A stretch of 64,000 bases of DNA from an uncultured Microbulbifer sp. (GTDB taxonomy: Bacteria > Pseudomonadota > Gammaproteobacteria > Pseudomonadales > Cellvibrionaceae): assembly GCF_947498635.1 (NCBI RefSeq), contig NZ_CANMKV010000023.1, positions 1 to 64,000 on the forward strand, in the 5' to 3' direction. A program made the translations under genes and the position numbers. Under the pieces are notes generated by a model. That model did not search any database, was not told the origin of the DNA, and worked only from the letters and a program-made list of their open reading frames with translations. This document shows positions 1-9,089 of this stretch, in pieces; positions within the stretch are counted from its first letter, which is position 1, and every line of letters begins with the position of its first letter.

Positions 1-1
1 T

Positions 2-77
2 TGGAGCGGGAAACCGGGTTCGAACCGGCGACCTCAACCTTGGCAAGGTTGCGCTCTACCAACTGAGCTATTCCCGC
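2..77 (-). tRNA. tRNA-Gly (GCC)
   Basis: Read on the minus strand this folds as a full cloverleaf. The 7-bp acceptor stem starts GCGGGAA, the D-arm contains AGCTCAGTTGGTAGAGC, the T-arm contains GGTTCGAACCC, and the CCA end is encoded in the DNA. The anticodon loop CTTGCCAAG gives anticodon GCC (glycine). It lies one base downstream of tRNA-Glu and is probably co-transcribed with it; the operon may continue beyond the window edge. Confidence 0.97.
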
Positions 78-78
78 G

Positions 79-154
79 TGGCATCCCCAAGGGGAGTCGA
101 ACCCCTGTTACCGCCGTGAAAGGGCGGTGTCCTAGGCCTCTAGACGATGGGGAC
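79..154 (-). tRNA. tRNA-Glu (TTC)
   Basis: The minus strand begins GTCCCCATCGTCTAGAGG, typical of bacterial tRNA-Glu. The anticodon loop CCTTTCACG gives anticodon TTC, the T-loop is GGTTCGACTCC and the CCA end is encoded. It is the first tRNA after the promoter at 218-246. Confidence 0.97.
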
Positions 155-217
155 CCAGAATCACCTCTGTCGTTTCGCTCCGCCTTAAAGTGTAGCTCTG
201 CGTCAGAAGTGGGGCGC

Positions 218-246
218 ATTCTATGTACCGTTCGGGATACTGTCAA
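218..246 (-). promoter_or_regulatory. sigma-70 promoter of the tRNA-Glu/tRNA-Gly operon
   Basis: On the minus strand there is a perfect -35 TTGACA (241-246), a 17-bp spacer, and -10 TAGAAT (218-223). It is followed by a GC-rich discriminator (GCGCCCC), as in stringently controlled stable-RNA promoters. An A-rich tract upstream (about 259-275) could act as an UP element. Confidence 0.85.
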
Positions 247-288
247 CACCCGAACTGCATTTTTTTTCTTTTATTGTCAGGCACTTAC

Positions 289-1092
289 CTAACCTGATGG
301 AATTCGGGTGGGAGAATTTGGGCGACTGGTGGCCCCACCGCCCTGAATTCTGGCATCTTCATGCAGCACCTCAAGAAATTCACGTATGCGCTTGGCGTTG
401 GCGCCCAAATCACTCACTCCCTCACGGGAACTGGATCGCACATCTACCCTCGAACCGCCATCCTCATCCGCTCGCACCCGCACCACGATATCATCGGTGA
501 AACCCAGCAGCAGTGTGCGGTCGGTTGCTTCAATATGGCCCTTCTCAGGCTCGTAGGACACAATCCTCCAACCCAGCTCCCTGGCCACCTGAGCGGCCAA
601 CTGAGTGGCTCGCTCAATCGGCAGGTGCACATGCAAGGGGTTGATATCGGCATAGACATCAGCTCCACGCTGTAATCGCGCCACCGATTCCCCACCATAC
701 TCGGCGCTGTTATCTCCGGGCTTGCGCAAAGCCAACACCGCCTGGTAGCGCGGAGGGTTACGGGTATCGGTAGTGATATCGTGGATTCTCGGCACACTGA
801 AATTGTCCTTACCCACGGTAATCAGGGGCACAGCCAGCGGCAGCAGACCCAGCAGTGTCGCCCAGAGGGCATTGCTACGCGTCTGCGCACTGTGCTTTCG
901 CATACCCCAGACAAACACAAATAGACTTACCAGCGCGATGGCGAGTGCCGCCATCCCCGCATAGGTAAACACCTTGAACACCACACTGAAACGCAGCAAC
1001 TCAAGCCTCAGCGCCAGGCCGGCGAACACAATGAGCGCAAGCAACCCCCACTGCATCCTCAACAGCCAGCGACTCCAGTGTATTTTGCTCAC
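289..1092 (-). CDS. membrane protein with DUF1499 domain
   Basis: The 267-aa protein has about three hydrophobic segments in its first 95 residues (roughly 12-30, 38-62, 78-93). A soluble domain follows, starting near the motif SVPRIHDITTDT, which is characteristic of DUF1499 proteins. The biochemical function of this family is not established. The start is GTG at 1092, overlapping the msrB stop by 4 bp (GTGA), so the two genes are almost certainly translationally coupled. The C-terminal tail (about 250-267) is low-complexity and probably disordered. The domain call rests on remembered motif similarity. Confidence 0.85.
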   Translation of the reverse strand: MSKIHWSRWLLRMQWGLLALIVFAGLALRLELLRFSVVFKVFTYAGMAALAIALVSLFVFVWGMRKHSAQTRSNALWATLLGLLPLAVPLITVGKDNFSVPRIHDITTDTRNPPRYQAVLALRKPGDNSAEYGGESVARLQRGADVYADINPLHVHLPIERATQLAAQVARELGWRIVSYEPEKGHIEATDRTLLLGFTDDIVVRVRADEDGGSRVDVRSSSREGVSDLGANAKRIREFLEVLHEDARIQGGGATSRPNSPTRIPSG

Positions 1093-1502
1093 TCACCCTC
1101 CCCTTCTGCAGAATCTTCATAGTCCAGCGTCACGGATAGGGAATTCACGCAATAGCGCAGGCCCGTCTCAGTGGGCCCATCCTCAAATACATGCCCCAAA
1201 TGGCTATCACACTGGCTACAGCGAATTTCAACCCGCTGCATACCAAAACTGCTATCCGCCTGTTCCCGCACTATCCCCCTAGCAAACTCCGCATCGAAGC
1301 TGGGCCAGCCACAATGACTCTGAAATTTAGCACTGGAATCAAACAAAACCTCACCGCAGCAACGGCAGCGATACACTCCATCGTCAAAAACATCCCAATA
1401 TTCGCCACTAAACGGCGGCTCTGTCCCTCCCTTGCGACAGACCTCAAACTCCTCATCTGTTAGCTGTTCGCGCCAGTAGTTATCGTCTTTCGGTTTTGAC
1501 AT
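1089..1502 (-). CDS. msrB: peptide-methionine (R)-S-oxide reductase MsrB
   Basis: This 137-aa cytosolic enzyme reduces the R epimer of methionine sulfoxide in oxidised proteins. Two CxxC zinc-binding pairs are visible (C46/C49 and C95/C98). Also present are the SHCGWPSF motif with the candidate resolving cysteine C64, the HLGHVF motif (101-106), and the catalytic cysteine C118 in RYCVNS. Length and motif order are normal for MsrB. The ATG at 1502 begins an msrB-DUF1499 operon reading away from alaA. Confidence 0.96.
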   Translation of the reverse strand: MSKPKDDNYWREQLTDEEFEVCRKGGTEPPFSGEYWDVFDDGVYRCRCCGEVLFDSSAKFQSHCGWPSFDAEFARGIVREQADSSFGMQRVEIRCSQCDSHLGHVFEDGPTETGLRYCVNSLSVTLDYEDSAEGEGE

Positions 1503-1530
1503 ACTCTCTCGTTCCGTTTTTATCGTTCCC

Positions 1531-1603
1531 GCAGGAGCGGCAGTCGCCGCCAGTAAACGCCCCGCCTATCGCGCAGCTCGCTCGCGGCCCAGGCCGCTCC
1601 TGC
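1531..1603. repeat. REP-like inverted repeat between msrB and alaA
   Basis: Two perfect 11-bp arms, GCAGGAGCGGC (1531-1541) and GCCGCTCCTGC (1593-1603), flank a GC-rich 51-nt centre in the divergent msrB/alaA gap. The GGAGCGG core resembles REP-type dispersed hairpins of gammaproteobacteria. A similar core occurs at 10574-10597. Confidence 0.5.
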
Positions 1604-1628
1604 CCATTTACAGGGCTGCCGCACCACC

Positions 1629-2843
1629 ATGAAGGACATCCAAAAATCTGAAAAACTGCACGGCGTCTGCTACGAGATTCGCGGTCCGGTCATGGAACAG
1701 GCCCAACGCATGGAGGAGGAAGGCCACCGCATTCTCAAGCTGAACATCGGCAACCCCGCCCCCTTCGGCTTTAACGCCCCGGACGAGATTATCCAGGACG
1801 TCATCCACAACCTCTCCCAGGCACAAGGTTATGTGGAGTCCAAGGGCCTCTTCGCCGCACGCAAAGCCATTATGCAAGAGTGCCAGACCCTGGGTATCCA
1901 GGGGGTTGAAATTGACGACATCTACCTTGGCAACGGCGTCTCCGAATTGATTTCGATGGCCACCCAGGCGCTGCTCAATAATGGCGATGAGCTGCTGCTG
2001 CCCATGCCCAACTACCCCCTGTGGATGGCAGCCACCAACCTCGCCGGCGCCAACCCAGTGCTGTACCGCTGCGACGAGGAGTCTGACTGGCTGCCGGATA
2101 TCGAGGATATCAAAGCAAAGATCACCTCCCGCACCCGCGGTATCGTGGTAATCAACCCGAACAACCCCACCGGGGCTATTTACCCAAAGGCCCTACTGGA
2201 AGACATTGTAGAGGTGGCGCGCAGCCACAACCTGGTGATTTTTGCCGACGAAATCTATAGCAAAATTCTCTACGATGACGCAGAGTTCACCCCCATGGCC
2301 AAACTGGCCCCGGACGTACTCTGCCTGAGCTTTAACGGACTATCGAAATCTTACCGCCTGGCCGGCTTTCGCTCGGGTTGGATGATCGTGAGTGGCACCA
2401 AGGAGCGCGCACAGGGCTTTATTGAGGGTATGGATATGCTCTCCTCGATGCGGCTGTGTGGCAATGTGCCGGCGATGTTTGCCGTACAGACCGCGCTGGG
2501 CGGCTACCAGAGCATCAACGACCTGGTGCTGCCCGGTGGACGTCTGCGCCAACAGAGAGACCTTGCCCACCGCATGCTCAACGATATTCCCGGCGTCAGT
2601 TGCGTCAAACCCAGCGGCGCCATCTACCTGTTCCCCAAATTGCACCTGAACCATCACAAAATCGAAAGCGACGAACGGCTGGTACTGGAATTCCTGCGCC
2701 AGGAAAAAATTCTGTTGGTGCAGGGCAGCGCTTTCCACTGGGATGCGCCCGACCACCTGCGCATTGTTTTTCTACCCCGCGTCGATGACCTCTCCCACGC
2801 CATTGAACGGCTCGGCTACTTTTTGGAGCAGTATTCCCGCTGA
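1629..2843 (+). CDS. alaA: alanine transaminase AlaA
   Basis: This PLP-dependent class I aminotransferase (404 aa) should make alanine from pyruvate and glutamate in the cytosol. The N-terminal segment (VCYEIRGP, LKLNIGNPAPFGF) closely matches E. coli AlaA. Fold-type I motifs are present: NPNNPTGA (176-183), DEIYSK (207-212) and the Schiff-base lysine K240 in LSKSYRLAG. The ATG start agrees with the family N-terminus although the ribosome binding site is weak. Its stop codon overlaps the next ATG by 1 bp. Confidence 0.93.
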   Translation: MKDIQKSEKLHGVCYEIRGPVMEQAQRMEEEGHRILKLNIGNPAPFGFNAPDEIIQDVIHNLSQAQGYVESKGLFAARKAIMQECQTLGIQGVEIDDIYLGNGVSELISMATQALLNNGDELLLPMPNYPLWMAATNLAGANPVLYRCDEESDWLPDIEDIKAKITSRTRGIVVINPNNPTGAIYPKALLEDIVEVARSHNLVIFADEIYSKILYDDAEFTPMAKLAPDVLCLSFNGLSKSYRLAGFRSGWMIVSGTKERAQGFIEGMDMLSSMRLCGNVPAMFAVQTALGGYQSINDLVLPGGRLRQQRDLAHRMLNDIPGVSCVKPSGAIYLFPKLHLNHHKIESDERLVLEFLRQEKILLVQGSAFHWDAPDHLRIVFLPRVDDLSHAIERLGYFLEQYSR

Positions 2844-3244
2844 TGTTGGACGATCTACATATTCACGATTTCTACCGCGACACCGGCAGAATTCTCTTGG
2901 CGTTGTTTGGGCAGTTTCCTATGCCCTCCACCATTTACGTAGAGGATATCTCCGGGCCCGATACACCGGACGAATTTGGCCTGCACGCGCCGCGGCATTT
3001 GGCCTGCCTGGGCGCCATAAGCTGGTTAAAACAGAGCGGCTATATCCACTTTTCCCAGCTGGTGCGGCAAGAGGCTGCGGAGGAAGCCGTGCTCAGTCAC
3101 CGGGGGTTTCTTCTGATGATTCATTCCGAGGAGGAATCCGGACAGAGCAACGCTCAGCTACTCAATAGTGCGGTGCGCGGCGGTTCTTCGGCAAAATTAC
3201 AGGCGCTGGTGGAGCGCCTGATGCGCGAATTTGCCAATCTTTAA
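2843..3244 (+). CDS. conserved hypothetical protein downstream of alaA
   Basis: This 133-aa soluble, mildly acidic protein has no signal peptide or membrane segment and matches no family I know. Its ATG overlaps the alaA TGA by one base (TGATG), so it is translationally coupled to alaA. No cofactor motif is apparent. The predicted structure is mixed, with a helical C-terminus (about 110-133). The function is unknown; the coupling suggests it is made in step with AlaA. Confidence 0.75.
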   Translation: MLDDLHIHDFYRDTGRILLALFGQFPMPSTIYVEDISGPDTPDEFGLHAPRHLACLGAISWLKQSGYIHFSQLVRQEAAEEAVLSHRGFLLMIHSEEESGQSNAQLLNSAVRGGSSAKLQALVERLMREFANL

Positions 3245-3278
3245 AACGTGGCAAGCCGCGGATGTTCGGGCGTGGTCG

Positions 3279-4217
3279 CTATTTCTGGCGGCGGTATTTA
3301 ACGTGCAACATTTTTAATGCGGCATCCGGGTCCCGATCCGGGAAATCCGGGTTTTGCGCCAATCGTGCCACCACTTCATAGCCACTATCGGCGCCGAGTA
3401 TCAACTCGCGAAAATGTACCTCATTGTGTCGCGGCGAATTGATCACCATCAGCAGGTCCGCTTCATCGGCAAGACAGGCGGGCAACTGTTGCAATAATTT
3501 TTCATAGTTATGACTCACATCGAAACGACCCTTCTGGCGCGTGGGCGGATCCACCACGGCAAGTTCAAAAGGCCCTCTGCGATCAAAGCGCTTGAACTGA
3601 CGCAGCGCATCAAACTGCAGGAATTGAATACCCCGCAGAGATAATCCGTTCACCTCGTGATTTTCACGGCCGCGATTTAATACACCCCGATTCACATCCA
3701 CATTGACGATCTCGATATCGCCGGCGGCGCGGGCCACAGTGGAAAAAGCGCAGGTGAAGGCGAACAGGTTCAGCATTTTCACCGACGGCCGCCCTGCACG
3801 GCTGCGCACCTGTTCTTCAATCCAGGCGCGGCCGGGCTCGATATCCAGGAAAAAACCCACATTCTGCCGATCAAAGGTCAGTGGGAATTTCAATGTATCT
3901 CGTAGCGCCACCGGCGCTGTTACCGGCTCACCACACTGCCATTGCAGCGGTGCACCGGGCTGATAGCGACGCTGTGCGGCCACACCCTGATAACCGTGAG
4001 ACTCCGCCATTTGCCAAAGTTGCTCGCACAGCTCCCCCTCACCGGCGTACTCCTCAAAAAAAGTCACCAGCAGTGCGGGGAAAAAGCTGTCGATACAAAC
4101 CTGCTCCAGTCCCTCAAAACAACGGCCGCGACCGTGGAACAGACGGCGGCTGTCACCGCCACCCGATACTAATTTGGACTCAACCTGCTCCAGGAGCCGC
4201 TGCCAATCGGTAGACAC
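3279..4217 (-). CDS. class I SAM-dependent methyltransferase, RlmI/RlmK-like
   Basis: This 312-aa protein resembles the catalytic part of the 23S rRNA cytosine-C5 methyltransferase group. The motif LNLFAFTCAFSTVA corresponds to the SAM-binding loop, VNVD follows as the acidic ribose-binding residue, and VVDPPTRQKG is the DPP-type catalytic motif. An upstream segment GFFLDIEPGR is typical of this family. The substrate is probably RNA, but the exact base cannot be read from sequence. It abuts the ATP-NAD kinase-like gene with no gap and is the last gene of the epmC-to-methyltransferase operon. Confidence 0.8.
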   Translation of the reverse strand: MSTDWQRLLEQVESKLVSGGGDSRRLFHGRGRCFEGLEQVCIDSFFPALLVTFFEEYAGEGELCEQLWQMAESHGYQGVAAQRRYQPGAPLQWQCGEPVTAPVALRDTLKFPLTFDRQNVGFFLDIEPGRAWIEEQVRSRAGRPSVKMLNLFAFTCAFSTVARAAGDIEIVNVDVNRGVLNRGRENHEVNGLSLRGIQFLQFDALRQFKRFDRRGPFELAVVDPPTRQKGRFDVSHNYEKLLQQLPACLADEADLLMVINSPRHNEVHFRELILGADSGYEVVARLAQNPDFPDRDPDAALKMLHVKYRRQK

Positions 4218-5381
4218 TCAGATTTCTCCATTACTCAAGGGGTAGAGGATTGCATCCCGGTAGCCTGTAACCACCCGGATAAAACCACTCCACTGTCGAT
4301 CTAGCTCGGGGTCACCGCTATCCACCAACAGGGGGCGCCCTCCGAGTTCGCTTATCTTGGTTTTGGTGGCAACAACCAGCAGATTTTCGCGGCCCACCTC
4401 CCGCAAAACTCGGGGTGAAAACTGCTGGTTGCCACGGCCGATTAAATGGCCCTGACCGCCGATGGCGGTGAGAATAATTTTTACCGCACCTGTTTTCAGT
4501 CCGCTGTTGTGTGCAGCAATCGCCGCCTCAATCTGCGGGGCACTCACATCGGTCTGAATTAGGATGCCATCACACAGCAGGTCCACTCCCAGCAAAGTGC
4601 CCTCACAACCCAACTCATTTAAAACCGCCAGAGTGGTAGAACCGGGACCAACGATATACAAGATGCCCGGCTCCAACGCCTCAACAATATCGGCGGCAAT
4701 ATCCGCTACCGCTAGCGCCTCGACCTCGCGCCCGGCATTTTTTACCGCCTGAAGGAAATGCCCCTCCTGAGGCACAAGCAGCTCACCATAATGACAGGTA
4801 CTCACCCGCCCCTGGCGAAAACTACTCTCGTCGATATCCCGCACCTCGCGCTCGCACACATCTACCAGCTCACCCGCGAGCAATTTACGCAACACTTCTC
4901 CACCCGCTTTGGGGGAAATAGCAAAACAGGCAGAGTGCATTTTGACGCCAGCGGGAATGCCCAGCACAGGGAAGTTATCCCCCAATGCATTGGTAATATT
5001 GCGCGCAGTGCCATCACCACCGATAAACACGATCAGGTCGGCACCAGCATCGCGAATCGCCGCTGCGGCTCTCTCGGTATCTGCGGATTTTGATGGGGTG
5101 GTTTCAGCAGCTCCCACCTCATACACGGCAAACCCCAGCTCGCGAGCAATATCCGCACCCATGTCGCCAGCAAAACACAGAAGTTCCACCTGCTGTCGAA
5201 ATGGGCCGAGGGCTTCCAGGGCCGTGGCGGCACGCTGCTGGGATTGCGGTTGTATACCCGCGGCCAGGGCCCGCGCCACTGTCTCAGCCCCATCGCTGCC
5301 TTTCAGCCCCGCCGGGCCGCCAACACCAGCCCAGGGATTAATAATCAACCCGAGCTTTTTAACTGGCTGCTCTAATCGCAC
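4218..5381 (-). CDS. ATP-NAD kinase family protein
   Basis: The 387-aa protein opens with LGLIINPWAGVGG and contains the diagnostic GGDGT motif at 121-125, the nucleotide-binding signature of NAD and diacylglycerol kinases. It is longer than canonical NAD kinase (about 290 aa) and belongs to the longer ATP-NAD kinase-like group, whose substrate is uncertain. The start is GTG at 5381, overlapping pdxB by 10 bp, so expression is coupled to vitamin B6 synthesis. Phosphorylation of NAD is the simplest guess but is not proven. Confidence 0.85.
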   Translation of the reverse strand: MRLEQPVKKLGLIINPWAGVGGPAGLKGSDGAETVARALAAGIQPQSQQRAATALEALGPFRQQVELLCFAGDMGADIARELGFAVYEVGAAETTPSKSADTERAAAAIRDAGADLIVFIGGDGTARNITNALGDNFPVLGIPAGVKMHSACFAISPKAGGEVLRKLLAGELVDVCEREVRDIDESSFRQGRVSTCHYGELLVPQEGHFLQAVKNAGREVEALAVADIAADIVEALEPGILYIVGPGSTTLAVLNELGCEGTLLGVDLLCDGILIQTDVSAPQIEAAIAAHNSGLKTGAVKIILTAIGGQGHLIGRGNQQFSPRVLREVGRENLLVVATKTKISELGGRPLLVDSGDPELDRQWSGFIRVVTGYRDAILYPLSNGEI

Positions 5382-6532
5382 ATCAACCCCAGTACTGCCA
5401 ATTGTTCTCTATTGTGGTCATCCAGGTTTTGGGCAGAGCCAACATAATGGGAAAATTCCAATCGCTCGGGATATTCTCGGCGCAGGCGATCGAAGGCTTT
5501 GGCCATGGGCTCAGCCCCCTCCACCACGGCACGCAGACGATAATCATCACTGCGGGGGTCGTACATCTGCAGCAGCAGATCAGCCACAGGCTCGACTCCC
5601 CCGTCAACCTGCGCCCCCACTGTCCCCGCGACAATCCGGGTTTTGGCCGACTCGTCATAAGGTGCACTGGCACTCTCTGGCTGTGCCAAGTCGAGGGCGC
5701 TAGACAGTGCCTCGCGGATCATGCGGGTGCCCGCGAGCTTGCCATCCAGGCTGTAGCCGGCGATATGCGGAGTGCCCAAATCGACACGCTGTAGCAACTC
5801 AAGATTGATATCCGGTTCGCCCTCCCAGACATCCAATACCGTTTTGAAGCGCCGCCCCTGTCGCAGTTGCTGTAGCAGTACGCGATTGTCAACCACCGCC
5901 CCCCGCCCAGCACTGATTAAAACGGCATTATCGCGAATCTGCGCCAACTGGTCGGCACCGATCATATGTAAGCTGGGAAAGCGCCCACCCTTAACCAGCG
6001 GCGCGTGCAGGCACACAATATCCTGGCCCAGCACGTGTTCCAGCGGCGAAAAATCCGGGTTTTCCGGCAACCAGGGATCATAGACAGCGCAGGAGGCACC
6101 CAATGTGTGTAGGCGCTTCTGTAATAACCCCCCCACATTGCCGCAACCGACGATACCAAAACTACGCCCACGCCAGTCCACTCCCAGGGCGGCCAATGCA
6201 CAAAACACATACTCCACGACCGAATTGGCATTGCAACCGGGAGCAGCGCTCCAGTAGATGCCATTGCGCTCCATCCAGTCGGTATCAAGGTGATCGGTAC
6301 CGATGGTACAACTGCCCACAAAGCGTACCGACGTCCCCTCCAGTAAACTCTGATTCACCCGGGTCACTGAACGCACCAGCAAAATATCCGCATCGACCAA
6401 CTGTTCGCGGGTCAGGGTGCGTCCCGGATAACGTTCCAGGGTGCCCAGGTCACCAAAGTACTGCGCCAGTGCCGGTATATTTTCATCGGCAACAATCTTG
6501 AGGCCCGCGCCCTGGATGTGACTCTCACTCAT
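5372..6532 (-). CDS. pdxB: 4-phosphoerythronate dehydrogenase PdxB
   Basis: A D-2-hydroxyacid dehydrogenase of 386 aa, the normal PdxB length. It oxidises 4-phosphoerythronate in the DXP-dependent pyridoxal phosphate pathway. The NAD-binding Rossmann motif GIVGCGNVGG is at 126-135, the conserved ISAGRGAVVD at about 206-215, and the catalytic histidine in TPHIAGYS. The C-terminal dimerisation domain typical of PdxB is present. Its ATG overlaps the upstream exonuclease gene by 4 bp. Confidence 0.95.
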   Translation of the reverse strand: MSESHIQGAGLKIVADENIPALAQYFGDLGTLERYPGRTLTREQLVDADILLVRSVTRVNQSLLEGTSVRFVGSCTIGTDHLDTDWMERNGIYWSAAPGCNANSVVEYVFCALAALGVDWRGRSFGIVGCGNVGGLLQKRLHTLGASCAVYDPWLPENPDFSPLEHVLGQDIVCLHAPLVKGGRFPSLHMIGADQLAQIRDNAVLISAGRGAVVDNRVLLQQLRQGRRFKTVLDVWEGEPDINLELLQRVDLGTPHIAGYSLDGKLAGTRMIREALSSALDLAQPESASAPYDESAKTRIVAGTVGAQVDGGVEPVADLLLQMYDPRSDDYRLRAVVEGAEPMAKAFDRLRREYPERLEFSHYVGSAQNLDDHNREQLAVLGLMCD

Positions 6533-7422
6533 ATAAATTCTCCTTCGGCACGCTTCAATGTGCGCTCCATTTTTCCCGCCAGACCGCCGATTCCAAACTC
6601 CTCCGCCAAGGCCTTGGCCAGGTGCAGGTCCACCGGCTGCGGATACAGATCCGCCACTTTGACACCCAGGGGGATATTCTCCACAAGGCTTGTCAGGCGC
6701 TTGGCCAGACGCAATTGATCGGCATGCTCAACCAGTCGCTGCGCTATTCCTTTTGCCCCCCGGATTGGCAGAGACGCAACACGCTCAGATTGCTCCAGCA
6801 GCGCTTCGATATCATCAAAGACCGCCAGCAGGGCTGCGGCGGTCTTGGAGCCCACGCCTGGGACACCGGGTATATCGTCACTGGTATCCCCCACCAAAGC
6901 TAAGTAATCGGCCATCTGCGCCGGTCTCACACCGAACTTCTGCTCCAGGGCTGTACTGTCCATATGCCGATCTGCGGCAAAGTCCCACAGAGAGGAAGCG
7001 CCTCGCGCCATTAACTGCCCCAGGTCTTTATCGCGACTCACAATAACCGGGGCGTGATTGCGCAACTTGCGCGTGAGAGTGGCGAGCAGATCATCGGCCT
7101 CATAACACGCACTGGAAAAACTGGCGATGCCCAGCACCTCCGCCATTTCCCGGCAGGCCACCAACTGAAAGGCCAAGGCTTCATCGGGCAGAGCGCGACT
7201 GCATTTATAGTCCGGGTAAAGCGTATTGCGAAAGCAGCTACCCAGGGATTCGTCAAAGGCGCAGGCGATATGGCGCGGTTTCCTCGCCAGGAGGTCCAAC
7301 AGGAAATTGGTAAAGCCATAAACCGCCTCGGTGCTATAGCCGCTGCGACTGTGCCAATTGGGTGGCAGAGCAAAGTAGTAGCGAAAGATATATACAGACG
7401 AATCAATCAGGTAACTGCTCAC
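6529..7422 (-). CDS. 5'-3' exonuclease / flap-endonuclease family protein
   Basis: This 297-aa protein resembles the stand-alone 5'-nuclease domain of DNA polymerase I and Xni. Acidic metal-binding motifs are clear: LIDSSVYIFR near the start, the FDESL region, YEADDLLATL, SRDKDLGQL and GDTSDDIPGVPGVG (helix-hairpin-helix). It should cut 5' flaps in DNA repair or Okazaki fragment processing. The start is GTG at 7422, overlapping the epmC stop by 4 bp. Confidence 0.9.
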   Translation of the reverse strand: MSSYLIDSSVYIFRYYFALPPNWHSRSGYSTEAVYGFTNFLLDLLARKPRHIACAFDESLGSCFRNTLYPDYKCSRALPDEALAFQLVACREMAEVLGIASFSSACYEADDLLATLTRKLRNHAPVIVSRDKDLGQLMARGASSLWDFAADRHMDSTALEQKFGVRPAQMADYLALVGDTSDDIPGVPGVGSKTAAALLAVFDDIEALLEQSERVASLPIRGAKGIAQRLVEHADQLRLAKRLTSLVENIPLGVKVADLYPQPVDLHLAKALAEEFGIGGLAGKMERTLKRAEGEFI

Positions 7423-8015
7423 GATAGCTCCGCCAACTGGTAAGCGCAGCCATACAGGGGGTCTGACTGCTCAAACTCCAAAGCCAGAGCCATGGCAAAA
7501 GTACGCGCGCGTGCACTGGGACCCTCGGCACAATAAACCAAGACCTGCTGCCAGATCGCCTCCATGAAACGATCGCTGGGGCCGAGATCACTCTGCAAAT
7601 TGTCCGCACTGACACGGAAGCGCAAGCCACAGGCTCGCGCGAAAATCCACTCCAACGCCTGAGGCTTTACCTCGACCAGCTCAAACTCGGCCTGCTGCTC
7701 GGCGCTGCGCCCATCCGGCGCATACCAGTAGCCATAGTCCGGCAGCTGACGACGCGCTTCTCCGGCCACACACCAATGAGCGGCCTCATGCAGAGCACTG
7801 GCGGCATAATCGTGGGTAAATTCCACTTGATGGTAGTCCAGCACTTCCCCCGCAGGCCGATAGTAAGGCTCGGAAAACCCACCACGCAGTCGGGTATTAA
7901 GCCCTCTCGGATCCGCAAAACAGCGATTAAAGACCCCTGTAATACGCTCCGCTAAAGATCTGACTTCAGGGGAGTCGTTAGAAACTGGAGCCATTTCTGG
8001 GCTGGGAACAGGCAA
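7419..8015 (-). CDS. epmC: elongation factor P hydroxylase EpmC
   Basis: This 198-aa protein belongs to the EpmC (YfcM) family, which hydroxylates the beta-lysylated lysine of EF-P. The metal motif HEAAH lies at 76-80, followed by WCVAGEARR and DYGYWYAPDGR, all characteristic. The start is probably TTG at 8015, because GGAGA stands about 6 nt upstream. An in-frame ATG at 7994 lacks a good ribosome site. It is the first gene of a five-gene overlapping operon. EF-P itself and EpmA/EpmB are not in the window. Confidence 0.92.
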   Translation of the reverse strand: MPVPSPEMAPVSNDSPEVRSLAERITGVFNRCFADPRGLNTRLRGGFSEPYYRPAGEVLDYHQVEFTHDYAASALHEAAHWCVAGEARRQLPDYGYWYAPDGRSAEQQAEFELVEVKPQALEWIFARACGLRFRVSADNLQSDLGPSDRFMEAIWQQVLVYCAEGPSARARTFAMALALEFEQSDPLYGCAYQLAELS

Positions 8016-8308
8016 GATATTCTCCGGGGTACCGCAAAGGCGGGGACTATAACAACGGGGGCGCCGCGATCAAAGCCACGACGCCTCAAGGAGCACTTAC
8101 CACGCCAGTTGCCTTTCCGCAAATCAACATATACCTTTACTCACAGGGAAGCCGCTGAGCACCCGCCCTTTCAGCGTATTCCCCGAGGAGAGGTCTAAAG
8201 CAGTCAAATACCCTCCTGCCCCGGTCTTCCTTCAGAGATAGGGCATTGCCAGTCGCACCTTTATCTGATCGGAGACGGTAAACAACCGGCCCTGCCAGGA
8301 GGTGTTCC

Positions 8309-8995
8309 ATGACAGACCACAGCATCAACAATGTGGTTGACCTCTTCACCGGCGAGCCGATCGAAACTTCAGCAGACAGGCGCTTTATCCGCCTTTCGCC
8401 GGAGCTCGACGGCTTGGAAATGCTCTACTCCAACAATTCAAGTGGAACAGACCTATACAGCCTAAAAGTGCTCTGCTGGGGACTCAGAGCGAATGGCGAG
8501 ATTGTAGGCCTCGTTCCGTGGTTAAACGCGATAGTCGCCTGTCCAGATATCAGGGACCCTTTAGACGGACGCTTCGAAGGCTACTACGACCCAGGCATTG
8601 AGGAAGTCTTCCACCACCCCCCCATTCACAAAGTCGTCGAGCTGGAGACTGCGGCGGAATACTTTGAGTTTGAAAGCAGCAAAGCCGAGGAAGTACTGCA
8701 GGAGATCCCCGATACCATCGGCACCCACGCGGTGTTTATGGACGAGGATCGGGAGAACCTGACGCTGATGGAGGTCATCAGCTGGAGACTGCACACTGAT
8801 GGCGTTATTCACAGCATGCTGATCGACCACGATGTGGTCGAAACCACCCCGGTGTTGCCGGGGGATCACTGCCTATACCCGGCACAGGAGAGCGAGGGCT
8901 TCCGCTATTTCTTCCAACACCATATCGCCAACAAGATCAAATCCGAGGACCCTGAAGCACTGGCCGCCATCGCCGCTCTGGTAACGGCACCATAA
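8309..8995 (+). CDS. conserved hypothetical acidic protein with internal repeat
   Basis: This 228-aa protein is strongly acidic, lacks a signal peptide and is not a family I recognise. Two segments look like an internal duplication: about 50-70 (SLKVLCWGLRANGEIVGLVP) and about 151-171 (LMEVISWRLHTDGVIHSML), both of the form L-x-V-x-x-W-x-L-x-x-x-G-x-I. The ATG at 8309 has a clear AGGAGG site. It is monocistronic, divergent from epmC, and followed by the hairpin at 9050-9076. Confidence 0.75.
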   Translation: MTDHSINNVVDLFTGEPIETSADRRFIRLSPELDGLEMLYSNNSSGTDLYSLKVLCWGLRANGEIVGLVPWLNAIVACPDIRDPLDGRFEGYYDPGIEEVFHHPPIHKVVELETAAEYFEFESSKAEEVLQEIPDTIGTHAVFMDEDRENLTLMEVISWRLHTDGVIHSMLIDHDVVETTPVLPGDHCLYPAQESEGFRYFFQHHIANKIKSEDPEALAAIAALVTAP

Positions 8996-9049
8996 AACTT
9001 GCGGGTCTGAACAGTCGGATATTGGGACTTTTTTGCGAGCACAGCGCCC

Positions 9050-9076
9050 CGACCCCGCTCAGCGGGGCCGGGGTCG
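9050..9076. terminator. GC-rich hairpin between convergent genes
   Basis: The inverted repeat CGACCCCG...CGGGGCCGGGGTCG lies between the hypothetical gene ending at 8995 and tusA on the other strand. It has no long T-run, so it is at best a bidirectional or Rho-assisted terminator. Confidence 0.45.
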
Positions 9077-9089
9077 TACCTTTGACCCG

